Shown here: positions 52,670 to 60,661 of the stretch, piece by piece
Position numbering within the stretch: position 1 is the stretch's first letter
Layout of the letters: every line of letters starts with the position of its first letter
DNA from: Larkinella humicola
GTDB taxonomy: Bacteria; Bacteroidota; Bacteroidia; Cytophagales; Spirosomataceae
DNA length: 64,000 bases
Assembly (NCBI RefSeq): GCF_008727875.1
Contig: NZ_VTWS01000010.1
Coordinates: 156,877 to 220,876 of the forward strand
Direction: 5' to 3'
Made by a program: the position numbers and the translations under genes
The notes under the pieces: model-generated
What the model saw: only the letters and a program-made list of their open reading frames with translations
The model's database searches: none
What the model was told of the DNA's origin: nothing

Positions 52670-54160
52670 ATGATAAAGGCAACCCGTACCGGCATTGTCC
52701 TGCGCCCTGACCCAACGCGCGTTCTCTTCCGGCCCTTTGAACACAGTAGCTCAACGCGAACCCTGAAAATTATTGCCCGGGTCAATGCCATGACTGAGGA
52801 AGAAGCCGAGCGGAAGTTAGGCGAGGTGATTCGCGAATTTGGCAGCCGACATTACAAACTGGAGCGGTTTTTTCTGAAACGCTTCAACCACATTAAATCC
52901 CAGCTCCTGACCGACGAGCCGTTGACACTGGAGCGGAAACTGCTGCTGGGCGCGTATTTCACGATGGAATACTCGCTGGAATCGGCGGCTTTGTTCAATC
53001 CGTCGATGGTATGGCACCCCGACCAGACCAACGTTCCGCCGGGTTTCAAACGGTTTATTCTGAGCATGCGGGCGACGGGCGAAGGCCACATTTCGTCGAT
53101 CACCTTTCGCATGGGTTACATCGATCAGGACAGCAAAATCATCCTGCGAAAACCGTCGCGCTACGTGACCTCCCCGGAAATCGTGCCGAACCACCGGTTC
53201 AACCGGGCGCAGTTTGAACGGAAACTCTACGAACTCCGGTTGTCGAATCCCATTTCGGAAATGATGATGACTGGTTTGGGTGAGGAATTTGCGCTCGAAG
53301 AGATGGAAGACCGGCTGAAACGGGTTTTGAGTCAATACCGGCATCATGCTGAGTACGAGGCTATTGCAAGCAGTTTGCGTACGCTGGCCCGCTCCAATTA
53401 CGAACTGGACTTTGACGAAGACCAGAGCCTGGACGAACGGTGCATTTTCCCGACATCGCCCAATGAAACCAACGGAATTGAAGATGCGCGCTTCGTGCGA
53501 TTTGTCGAAGACGACGGCGAAGTGACGTATTACGCGACCTATACCGCCTATAACGGCCAGGTTACTTTTCCGCAATTGCTGCTTACCCGGGACTTTACCC
53601 ACTTCAGCATCAGTACGTTGAACGGGGCCGAGGTGCAAAACAAAGGCATGGCGTTGTTTCCCCGAAAAATCAACGGACGGTATGTGATGCTTTCCCGTCA
53701 GGACGGGGAGAATATTTACATCATGTATTCGGATGACCTCTATTTCTGGCAAACGAAAGAAATACTGCTGAAACCGACCTACCACTGGGAGTTCGTTCAA
53801 CTCGGTAACTGCGGATCGCCCATCGAAACTGAGGCTGGTTGGCTGGTATTGAGTCACGGCGTGGGGCCCATGCGGAAATACGCCATCAGTGCCTTTTTAC
53901 TCGATCTGAACGATCCCGGCAAAGTGATTGGCCGCCTGACCGAACCGTTGCTGAGTCCCGACGAAAATGAACGCGAAGGGTATGTACCGAACGTCGTGTA
54001 CAGTTGCGGGGGCCTGATCAACGGCAATGAACTCATCATTCCGTACGCCATGTCGGACTACGCCAGCAGCTTCGCCACCGTCAATGTGCAGGAACTCCTG
54101 AACGAACTGACCGGCAGCCAGAAGCAGGTCGAAGTGAATGTCGAAGAACAAAATTTGTAA
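52670..54160 (+). CDS. GH130 family glycoside phosphorylase-like enzyme
   Basis: A 496-residue cytoplasmic protein with the GH130 (mannosyl phosphorylase / beta-1,2-mannosidase) five-bladed propeller. 'GIEDARFVRF' at about 268-277 corresponds to the family motif with the general-acid Asp, and 'LGNCGSPIETEAGWLVLSHG' is a second conserved strand. An N-terminal helical extension of about 170 residues precedes it, longer than in simple GH130 enzymes. No signal peptide. Paired with the GT4-toroid gene upstream. Either phosphorolytic or hydrolytic; the residues separating these are not resolved by eye. Confidence 0.87.
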   Translation: MIKATRTGIVLRPDPTRVLFRPFEHSSSTRTLKIIARVNAMTEEEAERKLGEVIREFGSRHYKLERFFLKRFNHIKSQLLTDEPLTLERKLLLGAYFTMEYSLESAALFNPSMVWHPDQTNVPPGFKRFILSMRATGEGHISSITFRMGYIDQDSKIILRKPSRYVTSPEIVPNHRFNRAQFERKLYELRLSNPISEMMMTGLGEEFALEEMEDRLKRVLSQYRHHAEYEAIASSLRTLARSNYELDFDEDQSLDERCIFPTSPNETNGIEDARFVRFVEDDGEVTYYATYTAYNGQVTFPQLLLTRDFTHFSISTLNGAEVQNKGMALFPRKINGRYVMLSRQDGENIYIMYSDDLYFWQTKEILLKPTYHWEFVQLGNCGSPIETEAGWLVLSHGVGPMRKYAISAFLLDLNDPGKVIGRLTEPLLSPDENEREGYVPNVVYSCGGLINGNELIIPYAMSDYASSFATVNVQELLNELTGSQKQVEVNVEEQNL

Positions 54161-54460
54161 AATAACTCAATGCGAACCATGAGATTAGGTAGTTTATAAT
54201 GAGTCGAATACGGGCCGTTGACACGTCTCATTTGCTACAGACATTCGACGGCAACGGCCGACCGTCGCTACGCGGCCAATAACCTCATCGTTCGAGTGAA
54301 CACATCGATATAAAAACCGCCCTGACGCCAGGGGCGGTTTTTTGTTTTTACAGGAAATAGACTGTATCTAAATTTTTGTCTGATTACAAGATAAAATAGG
54401 TATTATCTTTTATTTTGTACTACCTTAGATACTGACAGAAAACAAGGCCGCAACCAGCTT
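54161..54460. other. Intergenic region
   Basis: A 300-base spacer with a terminator at 54312-54347 and AT-rich DNA at 54355-54420 that could hold the promoter of the following operon (tattttg at about 54410, one base short of TAnnTTTG). No small gene seen. Confidence 0.5.
54312..54347 (+). terminator. Rho-independent terminator after GH130 gene
   Basis: Stem aaaaaccgccc/ggggcggttttt with a short loop is followed by ttgttttt on the plus strand. It separates the GT4-GH130 pair from the exported caspase operon. Confidence 0.8.
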
Positions 54461-55252
54461 ATGATCAGGCAATTCATTGGCAACCAATCGCTAAAGTCGC
54501 TTTGCGTACTTTGGGTGGTCCTGCTGTTGTTCAGTTGTGATGCCTGGGTGTTGCCGCGTAAACAATTTGTGGTGGCAACGGGGCCGGTAGGCAACTATCC
54601 ACTCAACGGCAGTACGCTCGATGCCAGTGGAAACAACCTGCACGGGGTCCTGAAAAACGGTGCCACGTACGGGCTGGATCGGAAATCGAACGCAAACTCG
54701 GCCCTGTTGCTGGACGGCATCGACGATTATTTTGAAATTCCCGACAACGTGCTGCTGCGGCCCGCGGTCCTGTCCATCAGCCTCTGGATAAAACCGCAGC
54801 GCGTCACATCGACGACCCAGATCTATTCGAAAGCGGTTTTTAAAGACAACGTCAACAACCAATATACGGCCCGCATTACCCCACCTTACACGACCGGTTC
54901 GACAACGGGGTACGAAATCATCGCGGATATTGAGCAGGACGGCAATTGTGAGCAGGAGGACAAAACCAAAAAGCGGGTTTTGTATTTTGATCCAGGCTTT
55001 CAACTGAATCAGTGGGTGCACATCGTCACCGTTTTTGAAGGCAAAACCGGCACCTTTTACCTGAATGGGCAAAAACAAATTTCCAGTACAGAATTTAAGG
55101 ATGGTCCGATCGACTCCTGTTCGGGTGGCCCGTTGCGCTTCGGCGTGGCGTGGGAGGGCGATCTCAATGAATTCAGTGGGTTGATGGACGACATCCGCAT
55201 CTACAACCGCGCTCTGACGGATTCTGAAATTAAAGACCTTTATCAGCAGTGA
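54461..55252 (+). CDS. LamG/concanavalin A-like lipoprotein
   Basis: A 263-residue lipoprotein: the signal 'VVLLLFSCDAW' puts the lipidated Cys at about residue 26. The mature part is a LamG/LamGL jelly roll, with 'YPLNGSTLDASGNNLHGVLKNG' at the start, 'IDDYFEIPDNVLLRPAVLSISLWIKP' in the middle, and the usual ending 'GLMDDIRIYNRALTDSEI'. Such domains bind carbohydrates or proteins. First gene of the operon; its stop overlaps the next start (GTGA), showing translational coupling. Confidence 0.85.
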   Translation: MIRQFIGNQSLKSLCVLWVVLLLFSCDAWVLPRKQFVVATGPVGNYPLNGSTLDASGNNLHGVLKNGATYGLDRKSNANSALLLDGIDDYFEIPDNVLLRPAVLSISLWIKPQRVTSTTQIYSKAVFKDNVNNQYTARITPPYTTGSTTGYEIIADIEQDGNCEQEDKTKKRVLYFDPGFQLNQWVHIVTVFEGKTGTFYLNGQKQISSTEFKDGPIDSCSGGPLRFGVAWEGDLNEFSGLMDDIRIYNRALTDSEIKDLYQQ

Positions 55253-56004
55253 ACCGGCTCTTCCTCTTGCTCGCTCTCCTCCTGACCGGCACCGCCTACG
55301 GGCAATCTCCGGGAAATACCCGGCTGACGGTTTCCAACGTTCGGGTCGAACTGGATACGCAGCGGGTAAAAATTGTCTATGATGTGGCGAATCTGATCGC
55401 GACCGATTCGGTATACATCCAGGTGGAAAGCCGCCGGAATGGGTTTTTCAAGCCCAAAACCGTGACCGGCGCCGTTGGGAAAGGCGTTTCATCGGGAGCC
55501 AACCAAACGATCTACTGGGATTACCGCCTGGATGGGGTCAATATTGAAGATGAGATTCGGGTAACGGTTCTGGCCAAACCGGTGGTACTGTCGGTTTCGG
55601 GTGGAGGTCCTGCCAACGCGCTGCTGTCGGCACTGGTACCCGGTTTGGGAAGCATACTGGTTCAGCCCAATCGGAAAACCGGCTGGCGACCGGTCATCAC
55701 GGCAACCTATGGCGGGTTGCTCGCCTACGGCCTGGTGCAACGCAGCCGGTCGAAAGAGGCTTATCAGACCTACGAAAGCCAGACCAGCGAACCGCAGGCG
55801 GAACCGTATTACAACCGGGCAACGCAGCACCATCACCGGTATCTGGTGGCGACGCGGGTGGCGGCTGTGGTTTGGGCCGCCGATGTGACGTATGCCTTTT
55901 TGAAGGGGATGAAAAACGGGAAGAAAAAGCGGGCATCCGTCCGGAAAGTCGTGGCCGGTTGGGTGGGAACGACGCCAACCCTGGGGTTTTCGATGCGGTT
56001 TTAA
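55249..56004 (+). CDS. Exported protein of unknown function, DUF5683-like segment
   Basis: A 251-residue exported protein from a GTG start overlapping the previous stop by 4 bases. A signal peptide (LLLALLLTGTAYGQ) is followed by a beta-sandwich domain at about 25-110 ('RLTVSNVRVELDTQRVKIVYDV', 'SGANQTIYWDYRLDG'). Hydrophobic helices follow at about 125-160 ('ALLSALVPGLGSILV') and 165-190, the pattern of small Gly-rich membrane regions as in DUF5683, and a basic C-terminus 'KNGKKKRASVRK' ends with an aromatic-terminal strand. Function unknown; it may anchor the operon's other products to a membrane. Confidence 0.75.
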   Translation: MNRLFLLLALLLTGTAYGQSPGNTRLTVSNVRVELDTQRVKIVYDVANLIATDSVYIQVESRRNGFFKPKTVTGAVGKGVSSGANQTIYWDYRLDGVNIEDEIRVTVLAKPVVLSVSGGGPANALLSALVPGLGSILVQPNRKTGWRPVITATYGGLLAYGLVQRSRSKEAYQTYESQTSEPQAEPYYNRATQHHHRYLVATRVAAVVWAADVTYAFLKGMKNGKKKRASVRKVVAGWVGTTPTLGFSMRF

Positions 56005-56069
56005 AAACCGCTGATAACCTTTTGTCTATTTAGAAGATATGCTCTGTACCGGGATTTGGACCATCACTT

Positions 56070-57191
56070 ATGAAAAACACGTTACGTTCTCTGCTCCTCT
56101 TTCTGATCGTCTCCGGAACCGGAATGGCCCAACAGCCTCCGGCGGTTTCGGCGCAGAGCGATTGGGTGAAAATGACCAAACCGTCCGCCGTCGCGCCACG
56201 CATCACCTGGCGAACTCCGCTGACCCGGCGGGTTTCGGAGTCCAAGCCGGTTTACCGACTGAGTGTGTGCATCGAGTCGGCGGAGCCCGTTACCAAACTT
56301 CTGTTTTTTCACAACGACAAAGAAATCAACGGCTTACAGCGGGGTATCATCAAAGTGGCCTGCGGTATGGAATACGCAGAAGAAATTCAACTGGTGAGCG
56401 GTGCCAATGAGGTCTATGTGGTGGCTACCAATGCCGCCGGAACGACTACATCGGAGACGCGGCTGATTATCAACCAGCCTGAAAAAACGGAGATTGCCGC
56501 CAAGTCGGCGGCTCCCAAACGGCTGGCGCTCATCATTGCCAACGGAAAGTATGCAAAATACCCGCTCAAAAATCCGACAAACGACGGCAAAGCGGTTAAA
56601 ACGCAACTCGAAAGCCTGGGATTTGCGGTTACCTACAAAGAAAATCTGCCGCTTCGGGAACTGAAAACCAGCTTCGATACCTTTCTGGCCGAATTGGGAA
56701 ACCACAACATCGGGCTTTTCTACTACGCCGGACACGGTTTGATGGTCAACGGCGAGAACTACGTGCAGCCGGTGGACGCCGACCCGACTGCTGAGCCCGA
56801 TGTCGAGTTTGAGTGTTACCCGCTGCGGAGGCTCGTGGCCCGAATGGCCGGCACCAATCCGATGGGATCGAATGTCATTTTCTGGGATGCCTGCCGGAAT
56901 AATCCCTACCGGTCGTGGCACCGGGGCGCGGGCGAGCCGACTTTTGCACCTGTTCAGCCCGCCGTCGGAACGCTGATCATCTACGCCACCGAGCCGGGGA
57001 AAGCCGCTTACGACGGCAATGAAGAAAATGGGCTTTTTACGAGCGAACTGGTCAAACACATCGGCCAGCCCAACCTCGATATTTTTGAGATGGTCGACCG
57101 GATCGATCGGGGCCTGGAAGAACGCGGTTTTAAACAGCCACCCTACATCGAGGGCCGGTTGCGGGGGAAATTTTTCTTTCAAATGCCATGA
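56070..57191 (+). CDS. Exported caspase-like (C14) cysteine protease
   Basis: A 373-residue exported protein. Signal peptide (LLLFLIVSGTGMAQ) and an Ig-like domain at about 40-135 precede a caspase/C14 catalytic domain at about 150-370. The catalytic dyad is visible: His222 in 'YYAGHG' and Cys275 in 'FWDACRNNP'. The 'DGKAVKTQLESLGF' segment and the closing 'DNGEENGLFTSELVKHI'-like stretch are usual for bacterial caspase-like proteins. It overlaps the next caspase-like gene by 4 bases (ATGA), and sits 65 bases after the DUF5683-like gene. Unlike most bacterial metacaspases it is exported. Confidence 0.92.
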   Translation: MKNTLRSLLLFLIVSGTGMAQQPPAVSAQSDWVKMTKPSAVAPRITWRTPLTRRVSESKPVYRLSVCIESAEPVTKLLFFHNDKEINGLQRGIIKVACGMEYAEEIQLVSGANEVYVVATNAAGTTTSETRLIINQPEKTEIAAKSAAPKRLALIIANGKYAKYPLKNPTNDGKAVKTQLESLGFAVTYKENLPLRELKTSFDTFLAELGNHNIGLFYYAGHGLMVNGENYVQPVDADPTAEPDVEFECYPLRRLVARMAGTNPMGSNVIFWDACRNNPYRSWHRGAGEPTFAPVQPAVGTLIIYATEPGKAAYDGNEENGLFTSELVKHIGQPNLDIFEMVDRIDRGLEERGFKQPPYIEGRLRGKFFFQMP

Positions 57192-58636
57192 AAACGGGTA
57201 ATTGTTTCGTACCAACAGTTCTGTTCTGGCTGATTTTTAGCCCATTCGGCCAAGCTCAGACGTTTTATGCCCTTGTGGTGGCTGACACCAAAGACCCGCT
57301 TTTGACCGATGCCTGCAAACGGGACCTGGACGTGATGCACCGGCAGTTTGTTCAGATGGCGGCTGCCATTCAATACCCTCTGGACGAGCGGATTGTGGCT
57401 CAGGATGATTTCGGCCAAAAACAGCTCCAGGCCGTGTTGCAGGAAATCAACCCCCAACCGAACGACATTCTTTTCCTGTATTATACCGGCCACGGCTACA
57501 ACCTGAAAAACCGCACCGACCGGTTTCCGATTCTGATGCTGGAAAAGGATGATGCGCTGGCCGGGCAGAATCCGAGCCTGTTGAACCTACATACCCTGCT
57601 GAAAAAGAAAGGAGCGCGGCTGTGTATAACCCTGGGGGATTGCTGCAACGAAGTGATTGATGCCACCCGTACCACCGGGCGCAAACGGATTCCACCAAAG
57701 CCGCTGGTGCTGACCAACGATTCCCTGAATCAGGCGTACCGGAAACTCCTGCTGGACGTCACCGGCGACGTCCTGATTGCCAGCAGCCGCCCCCCGCAGG
57801 AAGCCTGTGCGCACCCGGATTCGGGCAGTTTCTATACGCGCGCATTCGATGAAGTGCTGGAGTTGGCGGCTCGTTCAGGAGCGGAACTGTCGTGGGAAAC
57901 CGTGCTGAAAAACACCCAGACGCAACTGTCCCGCTACGTCGCCACGCGTTTCAAACAATCGCTGTATGAAGCCAACCTGCGCGAAAACCGGTCGTCGGCG
58001 GGTCGGCTGACGGTGTATGCGTCGCCGGAACAGCCCTTGTTGAACCAGGAGGGTGTGGTGGAGGAAAACCAGCTTACCGAAAAGCAACTCCTTGATTTTC
58101 GGGCGTTAACGGAACAGAAAGTGACCGAATTTCAGCGGTATTTATCGGTTATTGCCGATCCTGAGCAACAAGACAACATCCGGGAACTGGCCATTGAAAA
58201 TGCCCTGCTGCTGTTTTTGCCCGATGCCACCATGCAGGTCGGTTCGTCCAATCCCAAAGCGACGGTGAAAACCTACCCGCTCGCGATTTACCTCAGAAGG
58301 CTGAAAAACCTGGAAAAGCGGTATTTCGACATCGACATTGCGTTCTATGATCTGGCGTTGGTGGCCGACTGGGAAAAAACCGTCAGCGGTTATGAAACCA
58401 CGGCGACGTACTTTCAACATTTTCAGGCTTTTAATCCAAAAGGGCAGCTACTGTTTGCGGCCAAAACCGCCAAGCAGATGGCGGTCGATCTGCAAACCCG
58501 GAAAGACCCTTTCTACGAAGAAAACCGCTGGACGGTGCTGCTGGGTGATGTCAGGCTCGTGGAAAAAGGGATTGGAATCGGGAATAAAGAAAGTAGAAGT
58601 GAGAAAAAAGACGAAAAAAAAAGTAAACGCCCGTAA
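57188..58636 (+). CDS. Second exported caspase-like protease
   Basis: A 482-residue exported protein translationally coupled to the first caspase gene. After a signal peptide ending at 'FGQAQ' the caspase-like domain (about 25-280) has His102 in 'YYTGHG' and adjacent cysteines 152-153 in 'LGDCCNEV', of which Cys153 aligns with the catalytic position. A C-terminal region of about 200 residues ('TEKQLLDFRALTEQKVTEFQRYLSVIADPEQQDN' region and beyond) is helical and unassigned. The extreme C-terminus is highly basic, ending in a Lys-rich tail (about 470-482). The two caspases differ strongly in sequence, so they likely have separate roles such as activator and executor. Confidence 0.88.
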   Translation: MKTGNCFVPTVLFWLIFSPFGQAQTFYALVVADTKDPLLTDACKRDLDVMHRQFVQMAAAIQYPLDERIVAQDDFGQKQLQAVLQEINPQPNDILFLYYTGHGYNLKNRTDRFPILMLEKDDALAGQNPSLLNLHTLLKKKGARLCITLGDCCNEVIDATRTTGRKRIPPKPLVLTNDSLNQAYRKLLLDVTGDVLIASSRPPQEACAHPDSGSFYTRAFDEVLELAARSGAELSWETVLKNTQTQLSRYVATRFKQSLYEANLRENRSSAGRLTVYASPEQPLLNQEGVVEENQLTEKQLLDFRALTEQKVTEFQRYLSVIADPEQQDNIRELAIENALLLFLPDATMQVGSSNPKATVKTYPLAIYLRRLKNLEKRYFDIDIAFYDLALVADWEKTVSGYETTATYFQHFQAFNPKGQLLFAAKTAKQMAVDLQTRKDPFYEENRWTVLLGDVRLVEKGIGIGNKESRSEKKDEKKSKRP

Positions 58637-58673
58637 CCGGGAACGTTCGATACACGCATCTCCAGCCTTTAAA

Positions 58674-60179
58674 ATGAGTAAAGCGGCTTTTCGGATCGTC
58701 CTGTTTTTCAGTGTCTTTGCTGCGTTTGGGTCGGCGTTGGCGCAGACGTACTCGCGGGCCGACCAACTGAAAATTGCCGATAATGCCCGTCGGCTGGTGC
58801 GTGACCGCTATCTGACCAATTTGGAGGTTTTGACGCATTACGAGGCCAACCAGCCGTTTGAGGTGTTGCAAAGCCAGCTCAACGGCTTGCTGAAAGATGC
58901 GTTTCGGAACCGGGAAGTGCTGGTATACAATGAGTTTCGACCGGGGTCTAATGCCTACACCACTGTTGAGGAATACGTGAAAGATGCCCGTATTTTTTCG
59001 TCCGGGAAACCGGTGACCAATACCCTGACGCTGGATGAGGCACGCTACCGAATCAGTCGAACGCAAGACGGTTTTCCGTTCGTCAGTCTATACGTCGAGA
59101 AACGGGTGCAGGGTGTGGGTAAACAGGGAAAGACGTTTCGATTTCAGAACCAGGTCGAATTTCGGATTCGGTTTGTATTCGACCCGGCGTTGAATGCGTT
59201 TCATTCGTTTAAAATTGCCGGCATCACCAAAGTTGACGCCTGGCCATCTGACGCTTTTGCCTTGAAACCGGGTGATCTGGAGCAGGCCGAGAAAAACGAA
59301 AACGACCTGTTTACAACCCTGACGTCCATCACGGAAAGCTTAAAGAAAGTGCTTCCGGCTGGTTCTACCCGGCTGGGTCTGGACCGGTTTACCTACAACC
59401 GCTGCGGGATCAACGACCCGTTGTCGGACCGGATTTTTGCCACGCTGCACAGTTGTCTGCAAAAACAGGCGGCTGTGGCGGTCGTTCCGACAACGCATCG
59501 CACCGACTCGTTGCTGTGGATTCGGGGCTATTACCGGGAAGATCTGAACAACCTGCGACTCGTTGCGGAGGTGTTTGATGCCCGTACGAATCGGGTTCTG
59601 GCAAAAATTGAGAATACTACGTTGCCGCTGGCGTGGATCAGTGGGCAAAACCTTCGGCTGAAACCAGCGCAGTACCAGCAGGTGCTGGCTTTTCAGGATA
59701 CGCTCCGGCAGCATTTCGTGGCCGGTGCAACGCCACTAACGGTGGAAATTCGAACAGACCGGGGCCGAACCGGGGTCGAATATTGGCCGGGGAATCAGAT
59801 CACGATCGAAGCCCGGGTAAACCGTCCCGGTCATTTGCGGCTGCTGTATGTACTGGCGGATGGCACGAAAACCCTGCTGGAAAATGATTTCGAAATCAGG
59901 GCGGATCAGGTCAATCGGTATGTTCCGATTGCTCCGGACGCGTCGTTTTTCTGCGCCGAACCTTTCGGAACGGAATACCTGCTGGCGTATGCCAGCCAAA
60001 CGGCATTTTGCCCGATTCCGGCCAAACCGAATTCCCGACTGTATTTGCGGCATGAAAACGGGTATGCCCTTCTGGTGGGTTCACTGACCGAAACCCTGAC
60101 GGCCCTGCGGTGCACGATACCGCCCCATCAGGTTGCGGAAGACCGGATTCAGATCACGACGCGGACGGTAGCGAGATAA
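58674..60179 (+). CDS. Exported protein with C-terminal DUF4384 domain
   Basis: A 501-residue exported protein. The frame is open from 58338, but that start lies inside the preceding gene; the ATG at 58674 begins a clear signal peptide (FFSVFAAFGSALAQ). The N-terminal 220 residues ('YEANQPFEVLQSQLNGLLKDAFRN', 'YVEKRVQGVG') are unassigned. The C-terminus at about 365-460 is DUF4384-like ('YWPGNQITIEARVNRPGHLRLLYVLADG', 'GTEYLLAYAS'). DUF4384 is often fused to bacterial caspase domains; here it is a separate gene 37 bases after two caspases, so it is likely their partner. Last gene of the operon. Confidence 0.85.
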   Translation: MSKAAFRIVLFFSVFAAFGSALAQTYSRADQLKIADNARRLVRDRYLTNLEVLTHYEANQPFEVLQSQLNGLLKDAFRNREVLVYNEFRPGSNAYTTVEEYVKDARIFSSGKPVTNTLTLDEARYRISRTQDGFPFVSLYVEKRVQGVGKQGKTFRFQNQVEFRIRFVFDPALNAFHSFKIAGITKVDAWPSDAFALKPGDLEQAEKNENDLFTTLTSITESLKKVLPAGSTRLGLDRFTYNRCGINDPLSDRIFATLHSCLQKQAAVAVVPTTHRTDSLLWIRGYYREDLNNLRLVAEVFDARTNRVLAKIENTTLPLAWISGQNLRLKPAQYQQVLAFQDTLRQHFVAGATPLTVEIRTDRGRTGVEYWPGNQITIEARVNRPGHLRLLYVLADGTKTLLENDFEIRADQVNRYVPIAPDASFFCAEPFGTEYLLAYASQTAFCPIPAKPNSRLYLRHENGYALLVGSLTETLTALRCTIPPHQVAEDRIQITTRTVAR

Positions 60180-60507
60180 ACAGATGCGGTTTTTGGAGTT
60201 CTTCAGGACTTGCCTGAGCGGAAAATGTGGCCCTGATTTTTAACAAATGAGCAAATCGATATGTATTTTTTTTTGATTGCCTAAGTAAAAAAAACGAATT
60301 GTTATGGTGTACATTCAAGTAAAAAATGGACAAAAGCAAGTCGGCCAAAATGGCAGTTGTAGAGTCAATGCTCGATTCTGTTATTTGTTAAGTGATTGAT
60401 TGTTAGTATTATATTGTGTGTTTTTTGGAGTATTTAGGAATGGATTTCTTTCCTGACTGACCCCTGCGGAAATAAAATAAATCGGATTCAAAATTTCAAA
60501 TAAACAG

Positions 60508-60546
60508 GCCACTATTAATTTATTAATATTTTTTATTAATAGTGGC
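60508..60546. repeat. AT-rich palindrome upstream of SusC promoter
   Basis: 12-bp perfect arms gccactattaat (60508-60519) and attaatagtggc (60535-60546), with an inner attaatat element. It lies 14 bases upstream of the candidate promoter, where a regulator could bind, or it may end a transcript. Confidence 0.6.
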
Positions 60547-60559
60547 TAATCGTAGGCAA

Positions 60560-60586
60560 TTTGAACCTTACTATTTATTAGTTTTG
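60560..60586 (+). promoter_or_regulatory. Candidate promoter of the second SusC/SusD pair
   Basis: tagttttg at 60579-60586 is an exact TAnnTTTG match; TTTG lies at 60560-60563. The spacer of 15 bases is shorter than the usual 19-21, so the upstream element is uncertain. The start codon is 75 bases downstream. Confidence 0.4.
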
Positions 60587-60661
60587 CAAAAGATAATCAT
60601 GTTTCTTTCTTACTAATTCTACCACTCTAATAAACCTCCGTGTCAACGGTTCACAACATCT

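Larger units (their letters stand above)
60180..60661. other. Intergenic region before second SusC
   Basis: A 482-base AT-rich spacer. It holds the small AT palindrome at 60508-60546 and a promoter candidate at 60560-60586. There are T and A runs at 60264-60273 and 60288-60295. No small gene or RNA gene evident. Confidence 0.55.

Noticed and set aside
58338..58673. Extension of the DUF4384 gene upstream to 58338
   Set aside because: It lies within the second caspase gene in another frame, and the signal peptide begins at ATG 58674.
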